A stretch of DNA of 64,000 bases from Niastella soli (GCF_017742245.1 NZ_JAGHKO010000024.1:372001-436000), one strand, 5' to 3'. Numbered from the stretch's first letter, positions 8,417 to 17,493 are shown. Program-made: numbers and translations. The notes: generated by a model not told the origin, from the sequence alone.

Positions 8417-8499
8417 GACCTGTAAGAGCCTGCCCCGATTTATCGGGGAACGCATAAACAGTCTGATATTTCAAGACCCGAATGCGTACCTTACAGGTC
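8417..8499. repeat. Inverted repeat with inner hairpin between YCII and sigma genes
   Basis: GACCTGTAAG at 8417-8426 and CTTACAGGTC at 8490-8499 are perfect complements. Inside is a second stem, CCCCGA-TTTA-TCGGGG (8432-8447). The outer core is shared with the copies at 5342-5486. The sigma start codon lies 13 bases downstream, so the structure could affect its translation; that is inference. Confidence 0.5.
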
Positions 8500-8511
8500 A
8501 CCATTTCTTCT

Positions 8512-9753
8512 ATGGAACAAACAGCACTCATACCGCATTTATTCAGGACTGAATACAGAAAAATAGTTTCTGTGCTCTGTAAATTATTTGGCATAGACCA
8601 TATTGAAATTGCAGAAGACATTGTAAGCGATACGTTTTTGTTAGCATCGGAATTGTGGGGACTGAAAGGACTTCCCGAAAATCCCGCGGCCTGGCTATAC
8701 ACAGTTGCCAAAAACAAAACGAAAGATTATTTAAAACGCAATACGCTGTTTGCCCAAAACATCTCGAAAGAAATAAAATACACCACCACCACTTCAGAAG
8801 AAATAGAGATCGATCTGTCGGTAAAAAATATCAATGACAGCCAGTTGGCGATGATGTTTGTGGTTTGCCATCCCTGTAACGCTCCCGAAGCACAAATTGG
8901 CCTGGCACTAAACCTGCTTTGCGGTTTTGGGGTCGATGAAATTGCCTCCGCCTTTCTCACCAATAAAACGGTTATCTACAAACGGCTGCAACGGGCAAAA
9001 GAAAAACTCAGGATCGAAAAAATAAAAATTGAACAACCAACCACTACAGAGATAAACGACCGCTTACCTGCCGTTTTAATGACATTATACCTCCTTTTTA
9101 ATGAAGGTTATTATTCCGCCAGTCAGGACATTACCTTGCGTAAAGACCTCTGTCTGGAAGCAATGAGGCTAACCTATATGCTTATTGAAAATGAGCAATT
9201 GAACAAACCGGCAGCCAATGCCTTGCTTTCCCTGATGTGTTTCCATTCCTCAAGATTTGACTCAAGATTAAACCAGCAGGGAGAAATAGTTTTATACCAG
9301 GACCAGGATACCGCCCGATGGAACCAGGAACTGATTGAAAAGGGAGAGTATTTTTTAAACCAGGCCTCGGAGGGGGATACCCTTTCAAAATACCACCTGG
9401 AAGCGGGTATCGCTTACTGGCATACGATCAAAGCCGATACAGTCAATAAATGGGAGAATATTTTACAGCTATACAATCACCTGTTGCTTATTGAATATTC
9501 ACCCATTGCCGCATTGAACAGAACATACGCGCTTGCCAAAGCACGTACTAAAAAGGAAGCGATCATAGAAGCAGAAAAGATAAACTTAACAGGCAATCAT
9601 TTATACCATTCCCTTTTGGGTGAATTATACATGAGTATCGACAACACAAAAGCTATTGCACATTTTAATAATGCATTGACACTGACTCACTCAACAGCCG
9701 ATAAGACACTCATTAACAAAAAGATACAACTTTGTGAACAACCAATAAAATAA
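8512..9753 (+). CDS. ECF42-type RNA polymerase sigma factor with long C-terminal extension
   Basis: Start set at ATG 8512; an in-frame ATG at 8482 lies inside the inverted repeat. The 413-residue protein has sigma region 2 (FRTEYRKIVSVLCKLFG...EDIVSDTFLLA, NPAAWLYTVAKNKTKDYLKR), sigma region 4 (LCGFGVDEIASAFLTNKTVIYKRLQRAKEKLR), then a 230-residue helical extension with the family motif LYLLFNEGYY and TPR-like repeats (PIAALNRTYALAKA). This layout and the YCII gene next door are known for ECF42, in which the extension rather than an anti-sigma factor is thought to control activity. Confidence 0.9.
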   Translation: MEQTALIPHLFRTEYRKIVSVLCKLFGIDHIEIAEDIVSDTFLLASELWGLKGLPENPAAWLYTVAKNKTKDYLKRNTLFAQNISKEIKYTTTTSEEIEIDLSVKNINDSQLAMMFVVCHPCNAPEAQIGLALNLLCGFGVDEIASAFLTNKTVIYKRLQRAKEKLRIEKIKIEQPTTTEINDRLPAVLMTLYLLFNEGYYSASQDITLRKDLCLEAMRLTYMLIENEQLNKPAANALLSLMCFHSSRFDSRLNQQGEIVLYQDQDTARWNQELIEKGEYFLNQASEGDTLSKYHLEAGIAYWHTIKADTVNKWENILQLYNHLLLIEYSPIAALNRTYALAKARTKKEAIIEAEKINLTGNHLYHSLLGELYMSIDNTKAIAHFNNALTLTHSTADKTLINKKIQLCEQPIK

Positions 9754-9781
9754 CGTATCTTTAGTAGGTAACAATAAGTTC

Positions 9782-9943
9782 ATGACTAATAAACTAATAT
9801 ATTGGATCCCAGTAATTGGCGCCTTCTTTAGTTTAGCTAATTATGAAAAGGAAACTGATCTTGGTGAATGGTGGAGTTATTATCAGGCCTTAACGATCAT
9901 TGCAACAATCTGGATAATATCGTTCATCATGTTTTGGAGATAA
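9782..9943 (+). CDS. Small 53-residue membrane protein
   Basis: ATG 9782 to TAA 9941-9943 reads MTNKLIYWIPVIGAFFSLAN followed by an acidic loop (YEKETDLGEWWSYYQ) and a second hydrophobic stretch (ALTIIATIWIISFIMFWR). Two membrane helices with a short polar loop are predicted. It follows the sigma gene by 28 bases and ends two bases before the convergent neighbour. Similar tiny proteins exist but I cannot name one; coding status rests on clean frame and amphipathic layout. Confidence 0.45.
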   Translation: MTNKLIYWIPVIGAFFSLANYEKETDLGEWWSYYQALTIIATIWIISFIMFWR

Positions 9944-9945
9944 TA

Positions 9946-10557
9946 CTATAGAGCCATATGGGAAATGTAACCAGCCCTAAACGTATTTACAATTGAAGCA
10001 GGAGTAAGAACAGTAACTTCCATTTTATCTGGCTTGACAATACCGGCATCATAACCTGCAGCTGTCCATGCGTACAACTGATCGCCTTTTATTAAAAAAG
10101 GCATTTCATCAAGCAATATGAATGTACCATCGGGCAACTGATCGAGATCACTTTGATATGTCCGTTTGGACTTATCAGCGCCCAGGCGTTCCCGGTGCAG
10201 GACAGCATCAATTTCCGCAATACTGGTTTTCTCATTGAAATGATAATCGGGATTCCCCAACAGCCAGTATTTCTTAAACCGCAAATGATCTTCCCGTCTG
10301 CATTCTTTACAAGGCCGGTGACCTGCTGAAAAAGCAGTGGCTTCATCCAGAAAGAACAATTCGGTATATAGACCAGGCGACATTACAACCCGTTTCCGGG
10401 CCTTAAATGCCAACACACAGGTTATCCAGGCCATTAACCGAAAGGGTCTTACGATCTCCTGCTGATCGTTGTGCAGCAGGCCACGATTACCCATCCAGGC
10501 GCCTCGGGCCGGCGTTCTTATAATTTCCCCCAATGGATCTACCCGGTTTTGTAGCAT
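9946..10557 (-). CDS. Conserved protein with Ada-like Cys motif, unknown function
   Basis: 203 residues from the internal Met whose codon ends at 10557 (an upstream Met at 10611 would overlap the divergent gene). The middle has RGAWMGNRGLLHN, YTELFFLDEATAFSAGHRP and CKECRRE. The HRPCKECRR stretch resembles the FRPCKRC element of the Ada zinc-binding domain, but only two Cys are visible, so zinc binding is uncertain. It belongs to a widespread uncharacterised bacterial family as far as I recall. It diverges from the next gene with about 48 bases between the starts. Confidence 0.7.
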   Translation of the reverse strand: MLQNRVDPLGEIIRTPARGAWMGNRGLLHNDQQEIVRPFRLMAWITCVLAFKARKRVVMSPGLYTELFFLDEATAFSAGHRPCKECRREDHLRFKKYWLLGNPDYHFNEKTSIAEIDAVLHRERLGADKSKRTYQSDLDQLPDGTFILLDEMPFLIKGDQLYAWTAAGYDAGIVKPDKMEVTVLTPASIVNTFRAGYISHMAL

Positions 10558-10605
10558 ACTACCTGATTTTTCAATATGTTTACTTCGAATATAGTTAAAA
10601 CAAAA

Positions 10606-11049
10606 ATGCAATTAAAGTACGTAAAGCGCTTTTCTGGCGATATCTGGAATGTAACTAATAAAAATCATACATCATTGGGGCTTTGGCGTTCGAATGAAAC
10701 CACCTTTACTGTTACTCAGGACGGGGAATACAGTTCTCTTTTAACTGGCGGAATCTATTCTATAGTAGATAACAGGTATAAAAAAATCTTCCGTCAGTTA
10801 CCTGACCAGGTTACTATTCAAAAAATAAAAATAGTAGACCGTCAGTTTCAAACAAGGGTAACCAATTACATTGAACTTATTATTAAAAACAAGATCGATA
10901 TCCATTCTATTCATACAGAAAATTATAATGGACCCAAGGTATGGCATTACAACGGCCATATATTCGTATCAGGTGAATTAAAAGATAAGTTAATCAAGGT
11001 TGGAGGCGACAAACTTGAATTCAACCAAGGATTTTCCCGATTTGGTTAG
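10606..11049 (+). CDS. Hypothetical protein
   Basis: 147 residues from ATG 10606; the earlier ATG at 10576 would overlap the divergent gene's 5' region. No signal peptide or membrane helix. The sequence is mixed alpha/beta with many aromatic and basic residues (LGLWRSNETTFTVTQDGEYSSLL) and is not recognised. The next gene starts 25 bases after its stop and may be co-transcribed. Confidence 0.5.
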   Translation: MQLKYVKRFSGDIWNVTNKNHTSLGLWRSNETTFTVTQDGEYSSLLTGGIYSIVDNRYKKIFRQLPDQVTIQKIKIVDRQFQTRVTNYIELIIKNKIDIHSIHTENYNGPKVWHYNGHIFVSGELKDKLIKVGGDKLEFNQGFSRFG

Positions 11050-11074
11050 GCATACGAACTTTTATTTTAAAAAA

Positions 11075-11509
11075 ATGAAACAACTACTCACCCTCATTTT
11101 AGTATTATCCAGCATTCACCTTACAGCGCAAACAAAAGCAGATGCCATTATTGGTACCTGGCTTACCGGCGGAAAAGAGTCAGCAAAGATCAATGTATAC
11201 AAACAGGGGAAGGTTTATTACGGAAAAATAGTCTGGTTGAAAAATCCAACAGCTAATGGCGTTGCCCGGTTAGACAGCAAAAACCCGGATGAAACAAAAC
11301 GCAACCGGGAAATCATCGGGTTGGTGATCCTGAATAATTTCAGGTTTGAAACTGATGAATGGAGTGGGGGTAAAATTTATGACCCGGAAAGCGGCAATAC
11401 CTATAGTTGCAACATCTCATTAAAAGATAACAATATCCTGAAAGTAAGGGGCTATATCGGTATCTCCTTATTAGGAAGAACGGAAACTTGGACACGCACC
11501 TCCTTGTAG
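11075..11509 (+). CDS. DUF2147 secreted protein
   Basis: 144 residues from ATG 11075 with a signal peptide (ending LTAQ). The family pattern is clear: DAIIGTWLTGGKESAKINVY, YYGKIVWLKNP, NREIIGLVILNNFRF, W.GGKIYDPESGNTYSCNI and LKVRGYIGISLLGRTETWTR. DUF2147 proteins are small periplasmic or outer-membrane associated beta barrels of unknown role, common in Bacteroidota and Proteobacteria. Confidence 0.92.
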   Translation: MKQLLTLILVLSSIHLTAQTKADAIIGTWLTGGKESAKINVYKQGKVYYGKIVWLKNPTANGVARLDSKNPDETKRNREIIGLVILNNFRFETDEWSGGKIYDPESGNTYSCNISLKDNNILKVRGYIGISLLGRTETWTRTSL

Positions 11510-11654
11510 CGATTACTCCACAAACGCATGTTTATCCCATAATGATCGTCTGATGTGGTTAAGTTCCGGTTAAAACATTTAACCTGGCACGGCTATTATA
11601 TAGAATTGTAATAATATTACGGGTTTAAACCGTCATTACCTAAATTGCCGACTT

Positions 11655-12893
11655 TTGATACAAAAGCTGATATTATTGTTACTGGTGATAGTGTTGGTTC
11701 ATAAAAATTTCGCTCAGATCCCTGAATTAGAAAAACAGCCTCCTCAAAATCCCTCTGACAGTATTCCAGCCAAGGCCCCTGAAAAAGATATGGGTGATGT
11801 GTTTAATCACCTGTTTCACCGGCACGCACCTGTATTGCCAGATACTGGATTGAAAAAAGATACCCGCAAACATTTTTCAATTGTGCCAGCTGTTGGCTAT
11901 ACCCTGCAAACAGGATTTGCCGGCATCATAAGCGCCAATATGGCCTGGTATACCGATACGGCAAAAGACACCAAGATCTCCAGCATCACTACCAATCTTA
12001 CTTATTCGCAAAAGAAACAGGTACTCATTCCCTTCCAGATAAACAGCTGGACAAAAGGCAACCGCTATAATATTATTACCGATTTCAGGTTTATCAAATA
12101 TCCTTCGGTCATTTATGGCCTGGGCGGCGAAGCGGACCCCAATCAGGGTATCACTATAGATTACTCAGCCATTAAAGTGCACCAGACGGTGATGAAAGCA
12201 TTGGGTCATAACTTTTATGTTGGTCTGGGCTATTATTTTGATAAGCTCTGGAACATCAAGCCCATTGATTCGTTATCTGACAATCTAAAGGACCAGTTGA
12301 CCAATAAATTAGGTACAACAGAAACCGCATCCGGGGTTGTATTTCGTTTGTTATATGACACCCGGCTTAATCAGATCAATCCCCAACAAGGCCTCTATTT
12401 CAACGTTGCTTACCGCTACAATCCCAAAGCATTTGGAAGCGACAGCACCTGGCACTCAGTGTTGATCGATGCCCGGAAATATCTTCATTTTCCTCAAAAC
12501 TCGAAGAATGTATTGGCTTTTTGGTGGATGGAATGGTTTGTAACTGGCGGCACTTCTCCCTATTTATTGATGCCCAGCACGGGCTGGGATGATACTTATA
12601 ACACCGGCCGTGGCTATATCCAGGGTCGCTTCAGGGGAAAGACCATGTCCTATTTTGAGACCGAATATCGCTTCGGCATTACCAACAATGGTTTAATTGG
12701 CGGTGTTGCATTCATAAACCTGCAACATTTTTCTGACGATATCTCTTCAGCCTATAACAAAGTATTTCCCGGGTATGGGGTTGGTTTGCGGATAAAGCTC
12801 AACAAAGTTTCCGGCGCCAATTTATGTATAGACTACGGCTTTGGTCAAAACGGCTCCCGCGGATTCTTTGTAAACCTGGGCGAATTATTTTAA
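11655..12893 (+). CDS. Omp85/D15-type outer-membrane surface protein
   Basis: 412 residues with a signal peptide (ending KNFAQ) and a TTG start at 11655. After a 60-residue low-complexity linker, a beta-barrel domain shows alternating hydrophobic strands and the family motifs TGFAGIISANMAWY, YGLGGEA, GVVFRLLYDTR, GRGYIQGRFRGK and YFETEYRF. The sequence ends in GELF. This matches the bacterial surface antigen (D15/BamA C-terminal) barrel without POTRA domains. Such POTRA-less members occur in Bacteroidota, and their cargo is unknown. It converges with the dehydrogenase gene, overlapping by 4 bases. Confidence 0.85.
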   Translation: MIQKLILLLLVIVLVHKNFAQIPELEKQPPQNPSDSIPAKAPEKDMGDVFNHLFHRHAPVLPDTGLKKDTRKHFSIVPAVGYTLQTGFAGIISANMAWYTDTAKDTKISSITTNLTYSQKKQVLIPFQINSWTKGNRYNIITDFRFIKYPSVIYGLGGEADPNQGITIDYSAIKVHQTVMKALGHNFYVGLGYYFDKLWNIKPIDSLSDNLKDQLTNKLGTTETASGVVFRLLYDTRLNQINPQQGLYFNVAYRYNPKAFGSDSTWHSVLIDARKYLHFPQNSKNVLAFWWMEWFVTGGTSPYLLMPSTGWDDTYNTGRGYIQGRFRGKTMSYFETEYRFGITNNGLIGGVAFINLQHFSDDISSAYNKVFPGYGVGLRIKLNKVSGANLCIDYGFGQNGSRGFFVNLGELF

Positions 12894-13897
12894 AGGGTAA
12901 TGATCACTTTTCCAAATGCCTGACCCGATTTAAACCGGTGGAAAGCATCCTGTATCTTTTCCATTGGGAAAACACTATCAATAACCGGCTTCAGGTCATT
13001 CTTTTCAATAGCATTCACCAGCCCTTGCAGTTCCTGTGCATTCCCAACTGAATACGCTTGCAAACGCACATAGTTTGTGATCAACGGGATCAGATCGATG
13101 GTCAGTTTGGTTCCGGTCATTAAACCGATCAACCCGACAAAGCCATGCTGTTTTACAGCAAGAATACTTTGTTCAATAGTGTCCGGTCCGGCTACATCCA
13201 ATGTAACATCTACACCAATACCACTATTCAACCGCTTAACTTCATTACTCCAGCCGGGGAAATCTTTATAATTGATCACTTCATCGGCGCCCAGTGCTTT
13301 CAACCTCTTTTCTTTTTCCTTGCTACCGGTAGTAGCAATAACTTTTAAGCCGAATAATTTCGCTATTTGCAAGGCAAACAGCGAAACACCACCGCTGCCC
13401 TGCACCAATATAGTTTGTCCGGCCCTGATATTTGCCTGCTCAACGAGGATAGTCCATACTGTTAACCCGGCAATAGATAGGGGAGCCGCTTCTTCATCAG
13501 TAAGATTATTAGGCGTACTCACCAGCGTATTTTCAGGTTGAATGGTATATTCAGCCAACAACCCCGGGCGGGAAAAACCGGTACGCCATTGATCGTTATA
13601 GGGGGTATTGTTCCCTGCTTCCCAGCGGGCAATAAAGGGAATAATAACCCGGTCGCCTTTTTTCCAACGCGTTACTTTACTACCCACATTTTCTACTATA
13701 CCAACTCCTTCCGTAACCGGAATATGAGGAAGCGGAATGCCAAAAGGTATCCGGTTCTCTACCACAATGAGGTCATGAAACTCAAGCGCCACGGCTGTCG
13801 TTCTTACCAGCACTTCATTTTCCCCTACGGTTGGCATAGGTATGTCTCTTAATTGTAAGTGCTCGATACCGTGTTGTTCCAGCAAAATAGCTTTCAT
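12890..13897 (-). CDS. NAD(P)H:quinone-oxidoreductase-like medium-chain dehydrogenase
   Basis: 335 residues from the Met whose codon ends at 13897 (MKAILLEQHG). Medium-chain dehydrogenase family: an N-terminal GroES-like domain and a C-terminal Rossmann part with ILVQGSGGVSLFALQIAKLFG and VTLDVAG. The four Cys of the structural zinc and the catalytic-zinc Cys-His pattern are absent, so it is a zinc-independent, quinone-oxidoreductase-like enzyme that probably uses NADPH. The substrate cannot be told from sequence. Confidence 0.9.
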   Translation of the reverse strand: MKAILLEQHGIEHLQLRDIPMPTVGENEVLVRTTAVALEFHDLIVVENRIPFGIPLPHIPVTEGVGIVENVGSKVTRWKKGDRVIIPFIARWEAGNNTPYNDQWRTGFSRPGLLAEYTIQPENTLVSTPNNLTDEEAAPLSIAGLTVWTILVEQANIRAGQTILVQGSGGVSLFALQIAKLFGLKVIATTGSKEKEKRLKALGADEVINYKDFPGWSNEVKRLNSGIGVDVTLDVAGPDTIEQSILAVKQHGFVGLIGLMTGTKLTIDLIPLITNYVRLQAYSVGNAQELQGLVNAIEKNDLKPVIDSVFPMEKIQDAFHRFKSGQAFGKVIITL

Positions 13898-14083
13898 TAT
13901 GTAAAAGTTAAGGAACAAAAGTATTGTCTAATTTAATGGAGCAGGGAGGGCTATCTGGACTTTATGAAAGGGCTATTTAGACAGGCGTTTATTGTAAATA
14001 ATTGAAAAAATGCAGGCAGATTGATAAAACCTGAAGAAGAATAGCGTATAATAGCAGCGGCCTGCTTAACTAAAGCAAAACTA

Positions 14084-14734
14084 ATGCAACTAATACACAC
14101 AATTGAGATACCCCCCTATAACCTGGCTAATGAGAAATATGACATGCCCAATGGGAGCCATTATGAATTACCAGAAGAATGGTATCAATACTGGAAAAAT
14201 TGTCTTTCTGAAAAAAACCTCGGGCGTTTAGAACCCATTAGAAAAACATCTCACCTGGTTAATATTGAAACAATCAATGACGACGAACTGGAAGAAATAT
14301 TAATGCTTAAGCTTAATGACATGGAATCGCCAATTGAAGATGCATACAAAATGGATGGGGGAATAGCTTTAAAAGAAAACACCAAACTATATATAGAACC
14401 GCAATGCTGTGGTGATGTTGGGAACATTTTGGGGTGGGAAGAGATTTCCGGTTCGGACGAAAACCAATGGCATCATCTATGGATCGGGCATCCCCTGGTT
14501 TATTACAGAAGAATGAATGGAAGTGTTGAATTTTCAACTTACGTTGAGCCAGGTCCTTCAGCTGGTATAGATTTTGAGGTAATGGTCTCTATTTCTGAAC
14601 AAGAACTGAAAACAGAATTAATAAAAATAAGAAAATTGCACAATGAGTTTGAGCACAGGATCCGGAAAACCCTTGATAAAATGGGAGTAGCTCATAGTGA
14701 AGAGATCTCAAAAATAATGACGGGTAACGAATAG
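14084..14734 (+). CDS. Hypothetical cytosolic protein
   Basis: 216 residues, acidic, without signal peptide or membrane helix. Notable pieces are LYIEPQCCGDVGNILGWEEI, then WHHLWIGHPLVYYRRMNG, and a charged C-terminal helix. The general look is like small immunity or SMI1-type proteins in Bacteroidota, but I cannot assign it to a family. No partner toxin is visible nearby. Confidence 0.55.
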   Translation: MQLIHTIEIPPYNLANEKYDMPNGSHYELPEEWYQYWKNCLSEKNLGRLEPIRKTSHLVNIETINDDELEEILMLKLNDMESPIEDAYKMDGGIALKENTKLYIEPQCCGDVGNILGWEEISGSDENQWHHLWIGHPLVYYRRMNGSVEFSTYVEPGPSAGIDFEVMVSISEQELKTELIKIRKLHNEFEHRIRKTLDKMGVAHSEEISKIMTGNE

Positions 14735-14803
14735 CATTATTCCTTTATCCCCGGAGATAGGAGGGGCAGATTGAATCTTTAGAATTATTGCTAGCTTTAC
14801 ACC

Positions 14804-15751
14804 ATGAAGCATGTATTTGTTACCCTGATAGCCTGCATACTGTTTTGTAATCTTTCATTTACCCAAACTTCTTTCAAAGTCATTCCACTAGGAGTAAAAG
14901 GCGGTATAGACGAAAGCAACCTGTCGGCATACATGATCGCACCGCAAGGCAGTGATGCTTTTGTATGCCTCGACGCCGGCACCTTGCATCATGGGATTGA
15001 AAAGGCCATCCAGGCAAAATTATTAACCGGCAATGCCACCGACGTATTGAAGAAATACATAAAGGGCTATCTCATTTCGCATGCACACCTCGATCACCTG
15101 GCGGGCATGGTCATCAATTCGCCGGATGATAGTACCAAGGCCATTTATGGGCTTGACTATTGTTTAGGCATACTAAAAGACAAATATTTCACCTGGAAAA
15201 GCTGGGCCAACTTTGCCAATGAAGGAGATAAACCAGCCCTGGGTAAATATCATTATACTACACTTACACCAGGTACCGAAACACCGTTGGAAAATACCAC
15301 TATGCAGGTAACGGCTTTCCCGCTCAGTCATTCCAATCCCTATGAAAGTACAGCATTCCTGGTGCGGCATAATGAAGCATATGTATTGTACCTCGGCGAT
15401 ACTGGCGCTGATTCGGTAGAGCGCTCCGATAAAATGTACCAGTTATGGCAACAGGTAGCGCCTTTATTGAAAGCTAAAAAATTAAAAGCGCTGTTTATTG
15501 AAGTTTCGTTCCCGAATGAACAGGCAGATAAACAATTATTCGGGCATCTCACACCTCACTGGCTTATGTCCGAATTGCAAGCACTGGCATCGCTCGCCGG
15601 CACAGAAACTTTGAATAATTTTCCAGTAGTGATCACACATATTAAACCCGGCGGCAACAGGGAACAAATGATCCATACGCAACTAAAAGCATATAATCCA
15701 TTGCATATAAAAATGATCTTTCCTGAGCAGGCAAAACTGCTGACCTTTTGA
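14804..15751 (+). CDS. cpdP: Class II 3',5'-cyclic-nucleotide phosphodiesterase (metallo-beta-lactamase fold)
   Basis: 315 residues with a signal peptide (ending SFTQ). It has the class II cAMP phosphodiesterase signature HAHLDHLAG at residues 93-101, earlier FVCLDAG and later VLYLGDTGAD, which supply the two-metal site. The length fits the PF02112 family that hydrolyses cAMP to AMP. The signal peptide implies an exported, probably periplasmic, enzyme. An inverted repeat that may end the transcript lies about 75 bases downstream. Confidence 0.88.
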   Translation: MKHVFVTLIACILFCNLSFTQTSFKVIPLGVKGGIDESNLSAYMIAPQGSDAFVCLDAGTLHHGIEKAIQAKLLTGNATDVLKKYIKGYLISHAHLDHLAGMVINSPDDSTKAIYGLDYCLGILKDKYFTWKSWANFANEGDKPALGKYHYTTLTPGTETPLENTTMQVTAFPLSHSNPYESTAFLVRHNEAYVLYLGDTGADSVERSDKMYQLWQQVAPLLKAKKLKALFIEVSFPNEQADKQLFGHLTPHWLMSELQALASLAGTETLNNFPVVITHIKPGGNREQMIHTQLKAYNPLHIKMIFPEQAKLLTF

Positions 15752-15758
15752 GAAGATA

Positions 15759-15842
15759 CTATGGCTTAAGCAAGCCATTTTTCACGGCATACATCACTAA
15801 CCCGACCCGGGTCTTTTCATTGATAAAGGCAGAGATAAGCTG
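15759..15842 (-). pseudogene. Remnant of a LuxR/NarL-type response regulator C-terminus
   Basis: On the minus strand this reads INEKTRVGLVMYAVKNGLLK and one more residue before a TAG at 15759-15761. This is the recognition-helix end and C-terminus of a LuxR-type HTH domain (family pattern R-x-GLVxYAxKNGL). Upstream codons on that strand do not continue as a recognisable response regulator, so it is a decayed fragment overlapping an inverted repeat. Confidence 0.6.
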
Positions 15843-15877
15843 AACCGTTACCGAGTTGACAAGCTATCTCTGCCTTT
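15825..15877. terminator. Inverted repeat, possible terminator of the phosphodiesterase gene
   Basis: AAAGGCAGAGATAAGCT (15825-15841) faces AGCTATCTCTGCCTTT (15862-15877), complementary with one extra base in the left arm. The right arm ends with TTTT. It lies between convergent transcription units, so it could stop transcription from either side. Confidence 0.5.
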
Positions 15878-15920
15878 TCCCCTTCGGTCGCCGTAGCTTT
15901 AGCGAAGGCGAACCATTGCC

Positions 15921-16808
15921 TTAAAAATAAATCCCAGGCACCAGCTCATCAAACAATGTTGCGTGCACGGGCTTCCAACCTACTATTGCACGGGTTTGCT
16001 CACTCGAAGCCGGGCACCCCATTGAAGCAAAATGCTTGAACCAGCCAAAATGGGCTTCTGCATCCGTCCCCTCTTTACTTGCAACAGGAAGCTGTAATCC
16101 ATTCGCAATAACGGTAGCGATCTGCTTAAAGGGAATACCTTCTTCAGCTACGGCATGATACACTTTTTGTGCAGGCTGTTGTTCTACGATCAGGCGGTAT
16201 AAAACGGCCGCATCTAACCGATGAACGGCTGGCCAGTGATTATTACCATCCCCAATATAAACAGATTGGCCTTTTTCTTTGGCGATGCTAATCAGGTAGG
16301 GAACAAAACCATGATCACCGGCTGCATGTACTGTAGGCGGTAATCTTACGATGTACGTATTTACACCTTGTTCATTTACAGCAAGGGCAGCTTCTTCTGT
16401 AGCTACACGCGGATTAGCGCTGGAGCCGTCAGGTCTGTCGTTTTCAGATACCAGGCGACCATAGTTTAACAGGCCTATACCTGAGGTAATAACCAATGGC
16501 TTATTAGTTCCGACTAAGGCCATACCTAATGCCTGTATCACCTTACGGTCATGTTCGCAACTGGTTTTAAAACGGGTAAAATCATGATTAAAGGCAGTAT
16601 GAATAACCGCATCACATTGAGCAGCGCCTTTTTGTAAGCTCTCCAGGTCTTCGATGTTGCCCAGATAAGGTTCTGCACCAGATTTGCTCACTGCTTCGGC
16701 AGCACTGTCAGACCGTACCAGTCCCAGCACCTGGTGGCCAGCCTGCAAGAGTTCTTTAACGATTGCGGAGCCTACAAAACCGGAAGCTCCTGTAACAAAT
16801 ACTCGCAT
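15921..16808 (-). CDS. NAD(P)-dependent epimerase/dehydratase-family SDR
   Basis: 295 residues. The N-terminal GASGFVGSAIVKEL is the extended-SDR dinucleotide motif. ITSGIGLLNYG takes the place of the usual Ser-Tyr region, but no clear YxxxK is visible, so it is an atypical SDR; this could mean a reductase or a regulatory NAD-binding member. It follows the Crp/Fnr gene by 78 bases in the same direction and is probably its target. Confidence 0.85.
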   Translation of the reverse strand: MRVFVTGASGFVGSAIVKELLQAGHQVLGLVRSDSAAEAVSKSGAEPYLGNIEDLESLQKGAAQCDAVIHTAFNHDFTRFKTSCEHDRKVIQALGMALVGTNKPLVITSGIGLLNYGRLVSENDRPDGSSANPRVATEEAALAVNEQGVNTYIVRLPPTVHAAGDHGFVPYLISIAKEKGQSVYIGDGNNHWPAVHRLDAAVLYRLIVEQQPAQKVYHAVAEEGIPFKQIATVIANGLQLPVASKEGTDAEAHFGWFKHFASMGCPASSEQTRAIVGWKPVHATLFDELVPGIYF

Positions 16809-16886
16809 AAATGATTGACTTGATTTTATGGATACAAAATTCAGTCAACCTATTTGGGAAAATGTGGTCATTTGACCATAATTCAA

Positions 16887-17465
16887 TCAACGACGTACCT
16901 GTGCGTGCCGGAGGCGGGTGAGGGTTTTCAGTGAAATGCCCAAATAAGCGGCAATCATGTGCAAAGGAAGACGTGCCAGCAGGTCGGGATAGCTGCGTAC
17001 AAAATCTTCATATTTTTCTTCCGGTGTTGAACTAAGGGTGGTAAAAAGCCGCTGCCGGTTGTTGAAATGGCTGCTGGCAACCAATTGTCCAGACAGCATG
17101 TTCAGTTCGGGGATCTCCTGTAAAAGGCGATCAAAATCGGGTTTGGCCCAGAGTAATACCTCACTTCGTTCTACTGTAGCAATGGTAAATTGTGAAGGCG
17201 ATTGCTGATGATAACTTTGAGGATCCACCGCCCAATTGTTTTCCGGGGCAAAGTGTAAAATATGTTCGCTGCCATCTGCGCCAATACCATAAATGCGCAA
17301 CAGTCCTTTTACTATAAACACTTTATGCCGGCATATCTGTCCCTGTTGCAACAGCGTTTCATTCCGCTGCAGGGAAATAGCTTTTGCTGCCGAAACGATC
17401 TGTTCAATAGCGGCATCATCCAGGGAAATTCGCGAGCGTATATAGGTATCAAATCCGGTGGTCAT
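16887..17465 (-). CDS. Crp/Fnr-family transcriptional regulator
   Basis: 192 residues. A cyclic-nucleotide-binding-like roll (LLQQGQICRHKVFIVKGLLRIYGI...HILHFAPENNW) is followed by the winged helix (LPLHMIAAYLGISLKTLTRLRH). Cys residues are too few for an Fe-S cluster. It lies directly upstream of the SDR gene in the same orientation. This gene pairing (Crp-like regulator plus oxidoreductase) is frequent in Bacteroidota, and it probably responds to redox or xenobiotic cues; that role is inference. Confidence 0.87.
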   Translation of the reverse strand: MTTGFDTYIRSRISLDDAAIEQIVSAAKAISLQRNETLLQQGQICRHKVFIVKGLLRIYGIGADGSEHILHFAPENNWAVDPQSYHQQSPSQFTIATVERSEVLLWAKPDFDRLLQEIPELNMLSGQLVASSHFNNRQRLFTTLSSTPEEKYEDFVRSYPDLLARLPLHMIAAYLGISLKTLTRLRHAQVRR

Positions 17466-17493
17466 ATTCCCTTCAAAATTAAGAAATATGCGC

